A model generated the notes under the pieces. That model had not been told where the DNA came from and searched no databases. It worked only from the letters and a program-made list of their open reading frames with translations. Positions 1-12,071 of a DNA stretch of 64,000 bases are shown piece by piece. The DNA is taken from positions 65,444,900 to 65,508,899 of the forward strand of contig OZ022344.1 of assembly GCA_963989245.1 (NCBI GenBank), given 5' to 3'. Numbering within the stretch: the stretch's first letter is position 1; every line of letters begins with the position of its first letter. Made by a program: the position numbers and the translations under genes. Origin of the DNA: Nansenia antarctica. Taxonomy: Eukaryota > Chordata > Actinopteri > Argentiniformes > Microstomatidae.

Positions 1-1340
1 CCAGCAGCTTGCTGGGTGAAGTTAGGGACGGGAAATTAATCGTGCAGGCCGCTCTCTCACATTGGCTACTGGAGTCTCCTGCTGCAGACGGAGCGCTCCA
101 GATAGGCACCACGCAATCAAACGGGTTCCCCCGATACTAATCCCAACCCACGGCGGTGTCTCCGCTCCGATCCCCCGGGGGGGGGGGTTGCATCGCTTCG
201 GCGAGTTAAGTATTTTAAATCCGCTAAATAATCCATTGTATCTGTATTATATATTTTGTTTTTTATATAGTGTCATAACAATTGTGTAGGCCTACTCCGT
301 TGGCATAGCAGTGGTGGACTTGGGTAGGCTTTAGGTTAGAGCATTCTGCGCGCAACGCCAGCCCACACTGGTAGGCTATTGGGGGTCTTGTATTTTTGTG
401 TGGGCAGCGTGAGCCGTGTCACTTTATTTAAAGGAACAGTGGCAGTGTTCCCCTTTTGTTTTGCTTTGCTGTGTCATATAGTTGTATGTAATGAACAGTG
501 GTAGTGTTCTCTTTTTGTTTGCTGTGCTGTGTTTAAGGCTGGTGTGGCAGGCCGGTGTTTGAGTGTTGTGATCGCTATACGCGGGTCTGACTTTTGATTT
601 CTCATCTATTTCTCTTATTAAACAACATACCCTTTTTTGGCTCCAGGTGGGCGGGGCTAGTTGCGGGTGAGTTTGCCCGAACCATTCAGGTCTATGCCCT
701 GTCCCAAACAGCTATGTCACATGAATTTTATATATACAGTATTGTTAAATAAAGAACGTTGTATTTTCTATTCCCAAACCCTGGTGTGCTTCCTGAATTC
801 TCATCCATGTGACATGTTTCCCGGACCAACCCGGTAAAAAAAGGTGGTGGCAGCGCTATATCTAGAACCCACAAATTGCCTTTCATACCCCATACTTGGG
901 TTTATTTCAATATACACCATACAGGCTACTGATTAACAGTAGGCACTGATTAACAGTAGGCAAATGCCAATTGAACAGATTTATTCATTATCCTATCTTA
1001 AGAAAACTAATGTAACACTCTCATCTGGGGACTTACACGGCAAATCAAATCAAAGATCGACAAATCCCTGATGACAGGGAGATGACGTATGACTGCTCTG
1101 ATGAATCAACCCCTATTTCATTAATTTTCTCTATATAACGACGTCGATCATTGATCGGCAACGACACTATATAATAGTTTGCCTAACTGGCCATCGGATT
1201 TGGGCTCCTAATATCTAAAAAGCAATACGGTTTTCTTATTTTATCGGATTAAAGTAGCAAAGACCAGAAATTTCCATTGACCGGCAGTCAAACTTCTCCC
1301 CTTCTATCACCCAAAAAGGGGCGTGGACATGACGGGAGAG
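1..1340. other. Non-coding left flank, possible LTR-like remnant
   Basis: No gene is supported here. Bases about 433-530 hold an imperfect duplication around the motif AACAGTGGYAGTGTTC, followed by a T-rich stretch, an AATAAA at about 748 and a run ending GGTGGTGGCAGCG at about 843-855. That order (U3-like repeats, polyadenylation signal, then a primer-site-like motif) could be the end of a degenerate LTR. I see no second LTR and no coding region, so this is only a suggestion. The rest is AT-rich and unremarkable. Confidence 0.3.
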
Positions 1341-1360
1341 CAAAGTACCCGGATGCGTTC

Positions 1361-1597
1361 GAATTGCATAGAGTTTGAATTTTGTCAGCTGTAAAGCGGA
1401 TGTGTTTCCTAGAACATGTAAATGCAATTGCGTATCACCGAATTGCATAGAGTTTGAATTTTGTCAGCTGTAAAGCGGATGTGTTTCCTAGAACATGTAA
1501 ATGCAATTGCGTATCACCGAATTGCATAGAGTTTGAATTTTGTCAGCTACAAAGCGGATGTGTTTACTAGAACATGTAAATGCAATTGCGAATCACA
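1361..1597. repeat. 79-bp tandem repeat, three copies
   Basis: Three consecutive units start at 1361, 1440 and 1519 with the motif GAATTGCATAGAGTTTG and a constant 79-bp period. The first two are nearly identical and the third has a few substitutions. Decayed versions of the same GCATTTGAATTTTGTCAGC wording continue to about 1960, so the array was probably longer. The minus strand stays open across the repeat but encodes nothing recognisable. Confidence 0.85.
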
Positions 1598-1959
1598 TTA
1601 TTGCATTACAATTTGAATATTGACTCAAATAACGCAGGCAAAAGTGGCAAATGAATATGCCATTTTGGGATTGCAAAGTCATTTTGCACATTAGAATGAA
1701 CTTTTGAATTTTGTCAGCTACAAAGCAGCGCATGACTTTGGAAATTAAATGTCAAATGGCTTTGCATTATCATTTTAATATTGACAGCGAATGTGCACAT
1801 CGGGTACATGAAAATGAAAATGCAAATTAGAATTGCATTTGAATTTGAATATTGTCTGAAAGAATGCATGCAAAAGTGGAACATGCAATTGCAATCTCAT
1901 ATTGCATTAGCATTTGAATTAAGTCAGCTATATGCTTCCATACTCATGTGCAACATATT

Positions 1960-2752
1960 TCCACCTGGGTGTTTTTGTACAATCAGTGTTTGGGATTTTG
2001 CCCCCACTACAGTATACTTAATGTCTCTCTCCAGTCCCATCTCTCTGCACCGCTCCCCCAAGCAGCACCGCACACTTTTGGCAAATTGTTGCCTGTAGGC
2101 TGGATCATGTTGTTGTGGTGTTGTATTAACAGCTGCTTGCTATACACACAAAAAAAATGGTGACATAAGTGCTGTCTGTTTTTTTTAACATTTTTAAATG
2201 TATTGTTTAAGTTGAATGCATCTTCACAAGTCATTTAGTTATTTGTCTTGTTATTTTTGGTAAAATGTACACTAACGTTGTTCTCTGCAATAAATGACTT
2301 TTATGCTATGTCTTTAATGTCAGTCAGAAGAAGGTTTGTGTTCACTCTGAGTTGACAAGTCTGAGTACAGTTTGCACACAATCACAATGGAACAAACATT
2401 AACTTTTAATGGTGACAGTTTATTCAAATTGAGGTGAGATGAAGGAACTGAACACATGGGGTGAAACTGAACACATGGGGAGAAGGAAGCAGACAAAACA
2501 CATCTAGCCGCTAATTAACAATTCATCATGGAATCAGCTATTCTTCTCAATGCTGCATCCTTTTGTGGGCTCAGAAAAATACAAAAATATATATTTGCAG
2601 ATTTACAACATTCAGACGGACTGAATAGACTGAGCTTATAATCAATTTAAAACTTCCTAAAAAATAAAAGAAAAACATTATTCCTATTATTATGCAGATC
2701 AAGGAAAACACAGGAAGCATCTAATAAATATCCTGTTAAAATTCATTAAATT
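1960..2752. other. No gene seen
   Basis: AT-rich non-coding sequence. Short open frames here lack any recognisable domain. Nothing further can be supported. Confidence 0.5.
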
Positions 2753-2909
2753 AGTGTTAATTTTGGCAGGCTATTTTACATTTAGTCTTAGTCTTTAGAC
2801 AAAGATACACATTAGTTTTAGTCACATTTAATCATTTTGATCCTTCTTAGTTTAAACACTCGTCTAAACACTAAGAATAAATATAAAATAGTCTGCCAAA
2901 ATTAACACT
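2753..2909. mobile_element. Short MITE with terminal inverted repeats
   Basis: The ends AGTGTTAATTTTGGCAG (left) and CTGCCAAAATTAACACT (right) are reverse complements. The pairing continues inward through a TATTTTA/TAAAATA block. The total length is about 157 bp with no coding capacity. No clear target duplication is visible. It fits a non-autonomous DNA transposon of unknown superfamily. Confidence 0.65.
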
Positions 2910-3223
2910 GCACTAAATGCAACTGCAATTTTATTTTTTTTAACATTATTAATAATGAAATGACATGAAATAACTATTAAGTCTATTTGAGTAGTACATA
3001 CATACCAAGCCCCTCAATTAAAACACACAACATTTCAATCATTTCAACATGAAAGATCAAAATCTCTGGGGTACTTAGTACACATACACACATACCATAA
3101 CGCAATCCTTCCTGTCAATCTCTACTGTCTCTATCTTACCAATAAAAGCAGAGATGCCCTAAAAATATATATTTACAAATTTAAAAGCAAAAACAAACCT
3201 AAAAGAACAACTTCCTCACAACT

Positions 3224-3647
3224 AGGGCTGCACGATATTGGAAGAAAAATATATATGCCATGTCTTTCGCGAGGTGAAAAGTTATCGCATCAGTGATTTG
3301 TCTCTGCCGTTTGGAAGCTTTCTCATATGGTGCAACACTGGCAAAGGCATCCAAAATAGTTTTTTGCTTCAGCTTTAGATGGCATTCAGATCTGGCTTGG
3401 CACTCGTCTTACAGAGCTTTGTGGGGCCGATTTAAATGGTCAAATAAATTAGGCCTAGTCGTGTTGCTTCGTAATGTGGCAACAATTGCAAGGCACTGTC
3501 AACAAATTACCTGTTTTTGGTCAACATCATGTTTTCTGTAGCTGAAATAATTCCAAACAACTGATGTTGCTTTTCGTTTTGGAATCGAAACGTCGCACGT
3601 GCGCACATAACCATGGCGATGCTGAAACGATGCATCATGCAGCCCTA
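3224..3647. mobile_element. Candidate MITE with AGGGCTGCACGAT ends
   Basis: AGGGCTGCACGAT at 3224 is mirrored by ATCATGCAGCCCT ending at 3646. Elements with AGGGCTGCACGAT termini are common hAT-like non-autonomous repeats in fish. The flanking 8-mers do not match, so the target duplication is either decayed or absent. There is no coding region inside. Confidence 0.5.
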
Positions 3648-3838
3648 ATGACAACCATCCTGAGAGTTGATTTGAGATCCCCAAGTTACCAAGCTTTCAA
3701 ACTGAGAGCTCAATACTTTCTCATATCACTGTACCTATGTCTCAAATGACAACCTATTCCAATATGTAGTGTACTTGTGTGCCTCAGGCCAAAAAGTACT
3801 GCACCACATAGGAAGTAGGGTGTCATTTGAGATTACAC

Positions 3839-6800
3839 TCATCTCACTTTGTGCACGTTTGTCAAATGCTTCTTCAGATGGCCCGACTGTGTGAAGTGTT
3901 TGGTGCACTGAGGGCAGGAGTAAGGTTTCTCCCCTGTGTGGATGAGTTTGTGCCTCTTCAGGTTGTTATAGTCCAGGAAGCCCTTCCCACAATGGGGACA
4001 CCAGTGCCTCTTCTCCCCATTGTGCCAGCGCATGTGAACATTCAACTCCACCGGCCTCTTGAAACACTTCACGCACAGGGAGCACCGGAACGGTTTCTCC
4101 CCAGTGTGCATCCTGTAGTGGGTCTCCAGGTCCCTCCTGCTGACAAACCTCTTACTGCAGATCTTGCAAGCGAAGGGCCTAACCCCGTTGTGTACCACCT
4201 GCATGTGCTTGGTGAGGCCGAAGCGGTACACAAAGCTCTTGCCACACTGCGTGCACTGGTGGCCCCGCTCGGTGCGGTGAACCCGGGCATGCCGGTTCAG
4301 GCCCTTGAGGTCGGGGAAGGTCCTGGCACAGGAGGTGCAGGCGTGGGGTCTCCGTCCTGTGTGGAGGCTGACGTGGCTCTCCAGGGCCGCAGCGCTGCTG
4401 AGGACGCGTCCGCATTGGGCGCACTGGTTCTTGACAAGACGTTTGCGCGGCGTGAACGGGGGCGTGATCATCTGGTATGGGTTCTGGAGACACATGTAAG
4501 CTATCGGCGAGCGAGGAAAGCTGGTGCGAGGGGTGGGCATCATCATCATTAGAGCGGAGGTCTGTCCCCTGTGCGGAGGCAGACATGGCTCTCCGGGGCC
4601 TTGGTGCTGCGGGGGGTCCGTCCGCGCAGGTTCTTGAGGGCGGCTGGCCGTACACGGGGTGGTCATGCGAGGAGTGAGGCTGGCCATACGTGGTCTGGCT
4701 ATGCGGGGGTTGGGGCTGGCGGTGTGAAGAGTGGCTTTGTGAGGGGTGGGGCGAAGAGTGGCTTTGTGAGGGGTGGGGCTGTTAGGGTTGACCGAGCGAG
4801 CTCTGGTCGTGCGAGGGGAGGGGCTGATCGTGCGAGGGGAGGGGCTCCGACGGGTGACCTTGCGAGGTCTGGTCATACGAGGGGAGGGGCTCCGAGGGGT
4901 GACTGTGCGAGGTCTGGTCGTACGAGGGGAGGGGCTCCGAGCGGTGACCTTGCGAGGTCTGGTCGTACGAGGGGAGGGGCTCCGAGCGGTGACCTTGCGA
5001 GGTCTGGTCGTACGAGGGGAGGGGCTCCGAGCGGTGACCGTGCGAGGTCTGGTCGTACGAGGGGAGGGGCTCCGAGCGGTGACCGTGCGAGGTCTGGTTG
5101 TGCGAGCGGTGACCGTGTGAGGTCCGGTCGTGCGAGGGGAGGGGCTGTGAGGGGTAGGGCTATTAGGGGTGACTGTGTGAGGGGTGGGGCTGTTGGGGGT
5201 TACTATGCGAGGAGAGGGGTTGTTAGGGGTGACTGTGTGAGGTCTGGTCGTGCGAGGGGAGGGGTTGCGAGGGGTAGTCGTGCGAGGGGAGGGGTTGCGA
5301 GGGTTAGTCGTGCGAGGGGAGGGGCTGCGAGGGGTGGGGCTGTGGGGTGTGACCGTGCGAGGGGAGGGGTTGCGAGGGGTGACCATGCGAGGGGACGGGC
5401 TGCGGGGTGTGACCGTGCGAGGGGTAGTCGTGCTAGGGGAGGGGCTGCGAGGGGAGGGGCTGCGAGGGGAGGGGCTGCGAGGGGTGGGGCTGTGGGGTGT
5501 GACCGTGCGAGGGGTGACCATGCGAGGGGACGGGCTGCGGGGTGTGACCGTGCGAGGGGACGGGCTGCGGGGTGTGACCGTGCGAGGGGAGGGGTTGCGA
5601 GGGGTAGTCGTGCGAGGGGAGGGGTTGCGAGGGGTGACCGTGCGAGGGGTAGTCGTGCGAGGGGAGGGGCTGCGAGGGGAGGGGCTGCGAGGGGAGGGGC
5701 TGCGAGGGGTGGGGCTGTGGGGTGTGACCGTGCGAGGGGAGGGGTTGCGAGGGGTGACCATGCGAGGGGACGGGCTGCGGGGTGTGACCGTGCGAGGGGA
5801 GGGGTTGCGAGGGGTGACCATGCGAGGGGAAGGGCTGCGGGGTGTGACCGTGCGAGGGGTAGTCGTGCGAAGGCTGGCTGTGCGAAGGCTGGCTGTGCGA
5901 AGGTTGGCCATGTGAGATCTGGTGATGCGAGCGGTGGCCCTGCGGGGAGTGGCCTTGCGAGGAGTGGCTTTGCGAGTGGTGGCGATGCGTTGCTGTGGGG
6001 AGGGAGAGCAAACGGGCGGTGCCTGTGGCGTATCCCTCACCCTGGTTGTTCCCCCAGCGCTCCCCACGACATTGGCCCCTTCCGGCACTTCGCTAACGAC
6101 AGGGGTATTCACAGATTGGCTTGATCTGACGCCATTCTGTGTAACCTCTGGTTGACTGCTGACAGTTGGGACTTTAGCTACTCTGGGCTTCTTAGGACAG
6201 TCAGGAGCGGAGTCTGGTTCTGGTTCCGTGGCCCTGAGACGTAGGCGGGGTCTCAGGCGAGCTCGGAGGCGGGAAAAAAAGGACCCTTTGTCGCCGCCAC
6301 CCTCTTTCGTGTCAACGGAGATTGTCTCTGTGGCAACTGACCTGGTCTCGACAGTTTCCGTAAGTGTGGTAAGGACGGGAGAGAGCCTCTCCGTCTCTTC
6401 TTCAGAGTCCGCATTTGTGGGCGCCTGGCCCTGGGAACTTGTCTCCCTTAGGCGTGTTCCAGCCATGCGGGGCACCAATGCTATCTGGGAAGATGCTAAT
6501 GGTTTGACTGATAGCTGAGCCAGAAATTGATGTTTTGTCATTTGGGTATGGGGCCCAGAGGAAACCTCTATGAACGGAGACAGCTGTAGGGGGGGCGAAA
6601 GAGACTTCTCTGGGTCTGCAGCTAGTGACGTGGGTGGAGGCGTGACGAAAGGTTCCACGGGCTCTGTGGACTGCGACCTCAGCAGGGTGAAGGTCGTTTC
6701 TGTCATTCTGTAGTCATGTACTGATGGCGGTCGTGGGGCTGAATTGGCTAGCATCAACATTGCCATGGTCGCTTCGGCCCGGTCTGAAAGGGTTGGCGAT

Positions 6801-9266
6801 ACCGCCAACGACGGGGATGCAGGACGTTCGCGTACAGGAGAAGACTCTATTGGAAGTGTGGCTGGTGGTTGAAAGGCAACAGCGGATGGCTGTATAGGTG
6901 ACGATGCTGTAGGTTTAGGTAACAGAGGTGTGGGTGTAGGTTTAGGTAACGGAGGTGTGGGTGTAGGTCGAGTTAACGGAGGTGTGGGTGGAGGTCGAGT
7001 TAACGGAGGTGTGGGTGTAGGTCGAGTTAACGGAGGTGTGGGTGTAGGTCGAGTTAACGGAGGTGTGGGTGTAGGTTGAGTTAACGGAGGTGTGGGTGTA
7101 GGTTGAGTTAACGGAGGTGTGGGTGTAGGTTGAGTTAACGGAGGTGTGGGTGTAGGTTGAGTTAATGGAGGTGTGGGTGTAGGTTGAGTTAATGGAGGTG
7201 TGGGTGTAGGTTGAGTTAATGGAGGTGTGGGTGTAGGTTGAGTTAACGGAGGTGTGGGTGTAGGTTGAGTTAATGGAGGTGTGGGTGTAGGTTGAGTTAA
7301 TGGAGGTGTGGGTGTAGGTTGAGTTAATGGAGGTGTGGGTGTAGGTTGAGTTAACGGAGGTGTGGGTGTAGGTTGAGTTAACGGAGGTGTGGGTGTAGGT
7401 TGAGTTAATGGAGGTGTAGGTTGAGTTAACGGAGGTGTGGGTGTAGGTTGAGTTAACGGATGTGTGGGTGTAGGTTGAGTTAACGGAGGTGTGGGTGGTT
7501 GTGTATCAGGAAGCTGTGCTGGTAAAGACTGAGCTGGGGCTGCTGACTGTGCTGCAGGTGCTAATGACTGTTCCCCTGCTCCAGGAACCTCGCCTGGGTC
7601 TGCACTGGCCTTGGTGGCACCTCTGGTCCTGGCTGGACTGATGGTGTGGGGGGGCACCTGGGAGCCTGGATCCCCCTGGAAGGCAGCCATTGCTGCTGCT
7701 AAGGCAGGCTGGGTGGCATGAGGTCTTCCCTGGGTGCTACGGTTGACGAGGGCCCTTACAGTTCCTGGAAGTAGTGCTGAGGAGGGATGGCATTAGGAAT
7801 GGCAGAGAGAGAAAGAGAGAGAGAGAGAGAGAGGGGGGGGGGCACAGAAAGAGAAGTGGATTAGGTGGAGAGTATCAACAACGGTGGAAAAGCAAGAGGA
7901 AGAAATGACAAGAACACCACACGTTATCAAAACAACTTGACCCCAGAACCTGAGAACCCCAGAATCTGAGAACTATCAAACTTTGTGTTACTCTTAAAAT
8001 CTAATTGTAAAATGTACCTGGTATATCCCAGAGAGGCTGTCTCCTCATCAGGGTCGGCTCGCCCCCCTCCTGCTTCAGTAGAATGTAACCAGGATTATAG
8101 TCATCACCATCAGGCTCCTAGGAGGGAAACACAGGGACACACAACTTCAGTCTAGAGTAGCGGACACCACGCTCCTTAAACAGGCAGACATCTTTAAGAT
8201 GCCAAAGCGTTCCGGAACACTCACCACCCAGAGTGCCATGTGTTTTATATGGTATTTACAGAGAAACGATACTTGTAGAGTGTACTGTCTACAAAATGTT
8301 TTAAAAGTATGCATGCGTGATGAGACCGAAATAAGACCGTTGGGAGACTACCCCCAGAGAGAAAGTGAGACCATAGCAGATGCCCGTCGACCCCAACTGA
8401 CCTCTTGTTTGATGAGTATGAAGGCCATCTGAGGGTTGCCGTCCTCGAAGGTAACAGGTTGGAGCTCAGTCACCATGTCCTCCTCATGCTCCGCTCCCTG
8501 GGCGGAGGGGCTCAAGCAACTGTCCGCCATCGCTGCAGGGCACACAGGATGTCCCGGGTTCAGTGGTTGCATGTTTTAAATGTACATTTTGGGCATTTAG
8601 CAGGCGCCTTTATCCAAAGCGACTTGCAACAAAATACATTTGTCTAAGTAAGTGAATGATCCATCACTGGATCAGTCCCTGCAAGAAATGTCATCTCTGC
8701 TTGGACCAGGGGCCACATTGGCAATCATAATGCTAGAAGAAGGAAGATTTAGTTTTTTCTGTGGTAATATACAGTTAGAGGGGGGGGTGGTGGTTTCAGG
8801 AGGGCCAGTTGGTGACGTAGGTGTTTTAGTAAACAAAGTGGAAATGTGTTTTCTAGTTGTACAGCATCAACCACTGTGGTTTTACATGCTGAGCTGAGGA
8901 TCGGTTGACATCCGGTTTCACAGCATTTTACAAACTTAACTATATAAGTTGGGTAGGCTTATCTTGGGTCAGCATGAGGCACGAACATGTACATTTTCAA
9001 GCCTGCAAACAGTGACACTTTAAAATAATTGTGAAAAAATACTTTCTTGTGAAATATGACAACCCTAGTTGACTATCTGTGCAGTATAGTACAGTAGATT
9101 GTGTACATAGCCTCTATTGATGTAAACCAGCTCCTTACCTTCTTGTGATTTTATGCATCTATGCTTTTTCTAAAATGTGTTTCTCTTTCCTTTCCTAAAC
9201 ACCAGGGGAGCCTCCCCTCCTAAATTTCGTTGTTTGGTACCTGTACTGTAGCAATGACAAATAAAG

Positions 9267-9299
<33 letters not shown>

Positions 9300-9770
9300 G
9301 ATGATATCGTATAACTAACTAGCAGCCTGTGTACTTTTCAAAAACATTATGTAACTGTTCATTACCATTTAGTGTCCGCACTGCGGTCATGCACAAACAT
9401 CCTACCAAGTTAACCAACATGTATGACGCTGATAATATGACTTTGTTTAGTCTCATTTTGAGTGTTTTAACTCACCACACTGGATGCCAATGTCACGTTG
9501 TTCGATGCGTGATGGCGCCGTTGAACTCGGACCAGGCGCCTCTCTGCTGCCATGATCGCTAATATCACCGAAATTAATCGATGGTTTCGTCTCGTATTCG
9601 AGCAAGCTAAGCTTTGTTTTGAGGTCCTCGTTCTCCTGATTGATTCGGGAGATCTCCGCGCCCAGTTCCTCGATGGTAGTTTCGAAAAGTTTGGTCGTCT
9701 CCGCCACGGCCGTCTTCATCACACTCTCCATCACGGAGGCGAACTGGGCCTGGAAACCATCCGAAGCCAT
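3839..9770 (-). CDS. ZNF1: C2H2 zinc-finger protein with proline-rich coding minisatellites
   Basis: Probable nuclear DNA-binding regulator. Four exons on the minus strand: 9770-9476, 8532-8402, 8117-8018 and 7776-3839, with intron phases 1, 0, 1 and donors GTGAGT, GTCAGT, GTACAT. The joined frame is 4464 nt, 1487 aa. Residues 1-98 form a coiled-coil-like start (MASDGFQAQFASVMESVMK) of the kind also seen at the start of ZNF2 and ZNF3. Exons 2 and 3 are acidic and end in or contain KQE, a possible sumoylation core. Residues about 268-465 are about 20 copies of a TPTPPLTQP unit. About 782-1222 is an R/S/T/P array (SPSPR, TVTPR units). About 1292-1485 holds seven C2H2 fingers with TGEKP-type linkers. 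The start is chosen because it opens the conserved N-terminal exon; the internal ATG at 7690 would lose it. The exon model is inferred from splice consensus and phase only. No target gene can be deduced. Confidence 0.85.
4640..5965 (-). repeat. 15-bp coding minisatellite in ZNF1
   Basis: Dozens of 15-bp units (plus-strand form TGCGAGGGGAGGGGC and variants) encode five-residue R/S/P/T repeats such as SPSPR, TTTPR and TVTPR on the minus strand. Unit length stays a multiple of three, so the ZNF1 frame is kept. The plus strand is also stop-free over most of it, which produces long shadow frames there. Confidence 0.9.
6905..7500 (-). repeat. 27-bp coding minisatellite in ZNF1
   Basis: About 20 tandem 27-bp units (plus-strand core GGTGTGGGTGTAGGTTGAG) encode a nine-residue TPTPPLTQP repeat. 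Variants toward the left use RP and KP in place of QP. One copy near 7411-7423 is shortened by a multiple of three, so the frame survives. Likely polymorphic in length. Confidence 0.9.
7798..7842. repeat. (GA)n plus G-run in ZNF1 intron 3
   Basis: Simple GAGA tract followed by a run of G in the intron between exons 3 and 4 of ZNF1. Confidence 0.8.
8566..8625 (-). mobile_element. SINE/LINE tail module, minus strand
   Basis: On the minus strand this reads AAGTCGCTTTGGATAAAGG followed by a GCCTGCTAAATG core, the conserved tail module shared by many teleost SINEs. It lies in ZNF1 intron 1, just upstream of exon 2. Only the tail is recognisable. Confidence 0.6.
8966..9298 (+). mobile_element. LINE 3' UTR fragment (copy D) with (TCTA)n tail
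   Basis: Matches the 3' UTR of the LINE copies at 22350-22454/28453-28700 and 57480-57835. Shared blocks include GCAAACWGYGACACTTTAAA, ATATGACAACCCT, GTTTGGTACCTGTACT and AATGACAA.TAAAG. It ends in a (TCTA)n microsatellite instead of (ATTC)n. No RT coding sequence remains. It lies antisense in ZNF1 intron 1. Confidence 0.85.
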
Positions 9771-9936
9771 GGTGACCCAGCACCCTTGGTGAATCTTACT
9801 AAGGGTAATATAGAGATTATTATTTTTACCAATATGGGCCTAAAAGATCATCGGCGACATGGCTTCTTCCTCATGGACCTTCGTAACATGAGGCTGCTCC
9901 TCGTTTGCGCTCAGTTTTTTTGTGTGACGCAGGGCT

Positions 9937-9967
9937 ATGGGCGGGAGAATGGCGTACACTTCCGGGG
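9937..9967 (-). promoter_or_regulatory. ZNF1 promoter-like motifs (GC box, ETS site)
   Basis: About 170-200 bp upstream of the ZNF1 start codon, the minus strand carries CCCCGGAAGTG (ETS/GABP-type) and a CCGCCC-type GC box. No TATA box is evident. This resembles a TATA-less housekeeping promoter. The assignment rests on motifs and position only. Confidence 0.4.
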
Positions 9968-10059
9968 TTGTAACTTCTTCTTCTTCTTCTTCTTTGTATT
10001 TGATTGGCGGTTGGCAACCAGCTTAAGGTGCATTACCGCCACCTACTGGACTGTGTGGA

Positions 10060-10747
10060 CTAACACGTTTGGCTATGGCATGTAACTCACTTCATAGTTA
10101 ACAAACTAACATGTTTGGCTATGGCATGTAACTCACTTCATCATAGTTAACAAACTAACATGTTTGGCTATGGCATGTAACTCACTTCATAGTTAACAAA
10201 CTAACACGTTTGGCTATGGCATGTAACTCACTTCATAGTTAACAACCTAACATGTTTGGCTATGGCATGTAACTCACTTCATAGTTAACAAACTAACATG
10301 TTTGGCTATGGCATGTAACTCACTTCATAGTTAACAAACTAACATGTTTGGCTATGGCATGTAACTCACTTCATAGTTAAAAAACTAACATGTTTGGCTA
10401 TGGCATGTAACTCACTTCATAGTTAACAAACTAACATGTTTGGCTATGGCATGTAACTCACTTCATCATAGTTAACAAACTAACATGTTTGGCTATGGCA
10501 TGTAACTCACTTCATAGTTAACAAACTAACATGTTTGGCTATGGCATGTAACTCACTTCATCATAGTTAACAAACTAACACGTTTGGCTATGGCATGTAA
10601 CTCACTTCATAGTTAACAAACTAACATGTTTGGCTATGGCATGTAACTCACTTCATCATAGTTAACAAACTAACATGTTTGGCTATGGCATGTAACTCAC
10701 TTCATAGTTAACAAACTAACATGTTTGGCTATAGCATGTAACTCACT
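10060..10747. repeat. 46-bp minisatellite, 15 copies
   Basis: Fifteen tandem units with core TTTGGCTATGGCATGTAAC. Most are 46 bp; some are 49 bp because of an extra CAT (CATCATAG instead of CATAG). Units are nearly identical, with only a few substitutions (CACG/CATG, one AACCT), so the array looks recently homogenised. It lies between the divergent starts of ZNF1 and ZNF2. Confidence 0.95.
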
Positions 10748-11640
10748 ACTCCCAGCAAGCAAGCATGTGGCAGCACGTTTTTTTTGATTGATTGAAAACT
10801 TTATTAGAAGGTTTGCAGAAGTAGGTACATGAAAGTACATATTACATACAAGGTCAAACTAAAAGGATAAAAACCCAAGAAAGCCACTGGCTTATTTCAA
10901 TTGGGGTCCTTGCCATCCAGCTGGGCTAGCAAACACAAACACAAACACACGACTTCTCACATACTCTTGTCTTCAGTCTCAGCACTGTCTACGCACTTTG
11001 TCCAACACAATAACATGTTCTACAGGGAACGATGTCGGGGGGGTATTCCATCAACGTTCCGCATTTACGATCCCACTGAATCCCGTAAAGACAAGTCGGC
11101 TTATTTACTCCATGAACGTGCAGCGTTGACCTTCCCAAATTAGTTCCTCATTCTAAATCTCTGGCGAGACTGGTCTCAAATAATCAGTCAAACAATACAA
11201 TCAGGGTGCGAATATTTCGACCGAGGACCATGGGGGCAGCCATGATCCCCCAAACTGTGCTCCCCTACGGGGCCGACCGGCCAGCGAGCTCCAGTTTCCC
11301 CGGGGTTGTAACAAAGTCGGAGTTGTAATTCTAACGATTATTAAACACAAACAAAGAGTGCCCCGTAGATATTATAATAATACATGGGCAGTAAACGCCA
11401 GAGAAATCAAATAATATCTCAAAAGCGTTGTGTTCGTGCAAAGTTATTGTCGTATTTTTTTTTTAATTACACGCCGTGGAACATTCCAATGTTCCAGGCT
11501 GCGTTCGTAAATGTGCACCGAGAGTGCCGGAGCACACACTGGGTTCAACGTCACAAAGGAAACCAAGTCATTTGATTGGATAATCTGCTGATCAAGATTT
11601 CCAGATCGAGTTTACGAACGCACCCACCCTCCCTAGACAT
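10748..11640. other. Spacer between divergent ZNF genes
   Basis: No gene is supported. A fragment at about 11036-11056 (GGGGGTATTCCATCAACG) matches the end of the short MITE family seen complete at 13040. Short open frames show no domains. Confidence 0.5.
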
Positions 11641-11649
11641 CCCTAGATA

Positions 11650-11690
11650 TCCCTTCCGGAGCGAATATGTTTCCGGAAGTCCGATTGTTT
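11650..11690 (+). promoter_or_regulatory. ZNF2 promoter-like ETS motifs
   Basis: TTCCGGAG at about 11654 and CCGGAAGT at 11673-11680 lie roughly 400 bp upstream of the ZNF2 start codon, in a region without a TATA box. ZNF1 has the same kind of motif in mirror orientation, so the two divergent genes may share similar promoter logic. Motif-based inference only. Confidence 0.4.
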
Positions 11691-11947
11691 TCTTGGATGG
11701 ATGATTTGGTGTTGACGAGCTAGTTAGCAGCAGCCAGCTGAATCACACCACATCTGCTGCAGCTAGCTGCTTCCGATATTTGTAGCCATTTTTGTAGCTA
11801 GCCTGATATGTCTAGCCTGACAAAGTGTCATTTCGCGATTTGATATTCTAAGATATGTTATTTAGAGCGGCGTTTTGCTAATTAACTGAAGACCACGACA
11901 AGAAAGCGAGCTAACTGTGCTAGCATCATTGTGTGTACAGAGACAGA

Positions 11948-11950
11948 GAG

Positions 11951-12038
<88 letters not shown>
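11948..12038 (+). repeat. (GA)n microsatellite in the ZNF2 5' region
   Basis: About 90 bp of AG repeat with two AC interruptions. It is stop-free and in frame with the ZNF2 start, giving an apparent upstream RERERE extension. The paralogous ZNF3 starts right after a CA repeat at the equivalent position, so the repeat is best read as 5' UTR. Confidence 0.9.
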
Positions 12039-12071
12039 CTGGACGCGTGGAAAACAGTTCAGTTCTCCTCC

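Noticed and set aside
62..289. 75-codon frame at the left edge
   Set aside because: TTG start, no conserved motif, low-complexity end.
4571..6124. 517-codon plus-strand frame rich in RGGA
   Set aside because: Antisense shadow of the ZNF1 coding minisatellite. The minus strand has a full gene with conserved fingers and splice sites.
11931..12071. N-terminal RERERE extension of ZNF2
   Set aside because: Reads through a GA microsatellite. The paralogue ZNF3 starts at the equivalent methionine right after a CA repeat, so this is 5' UTR.
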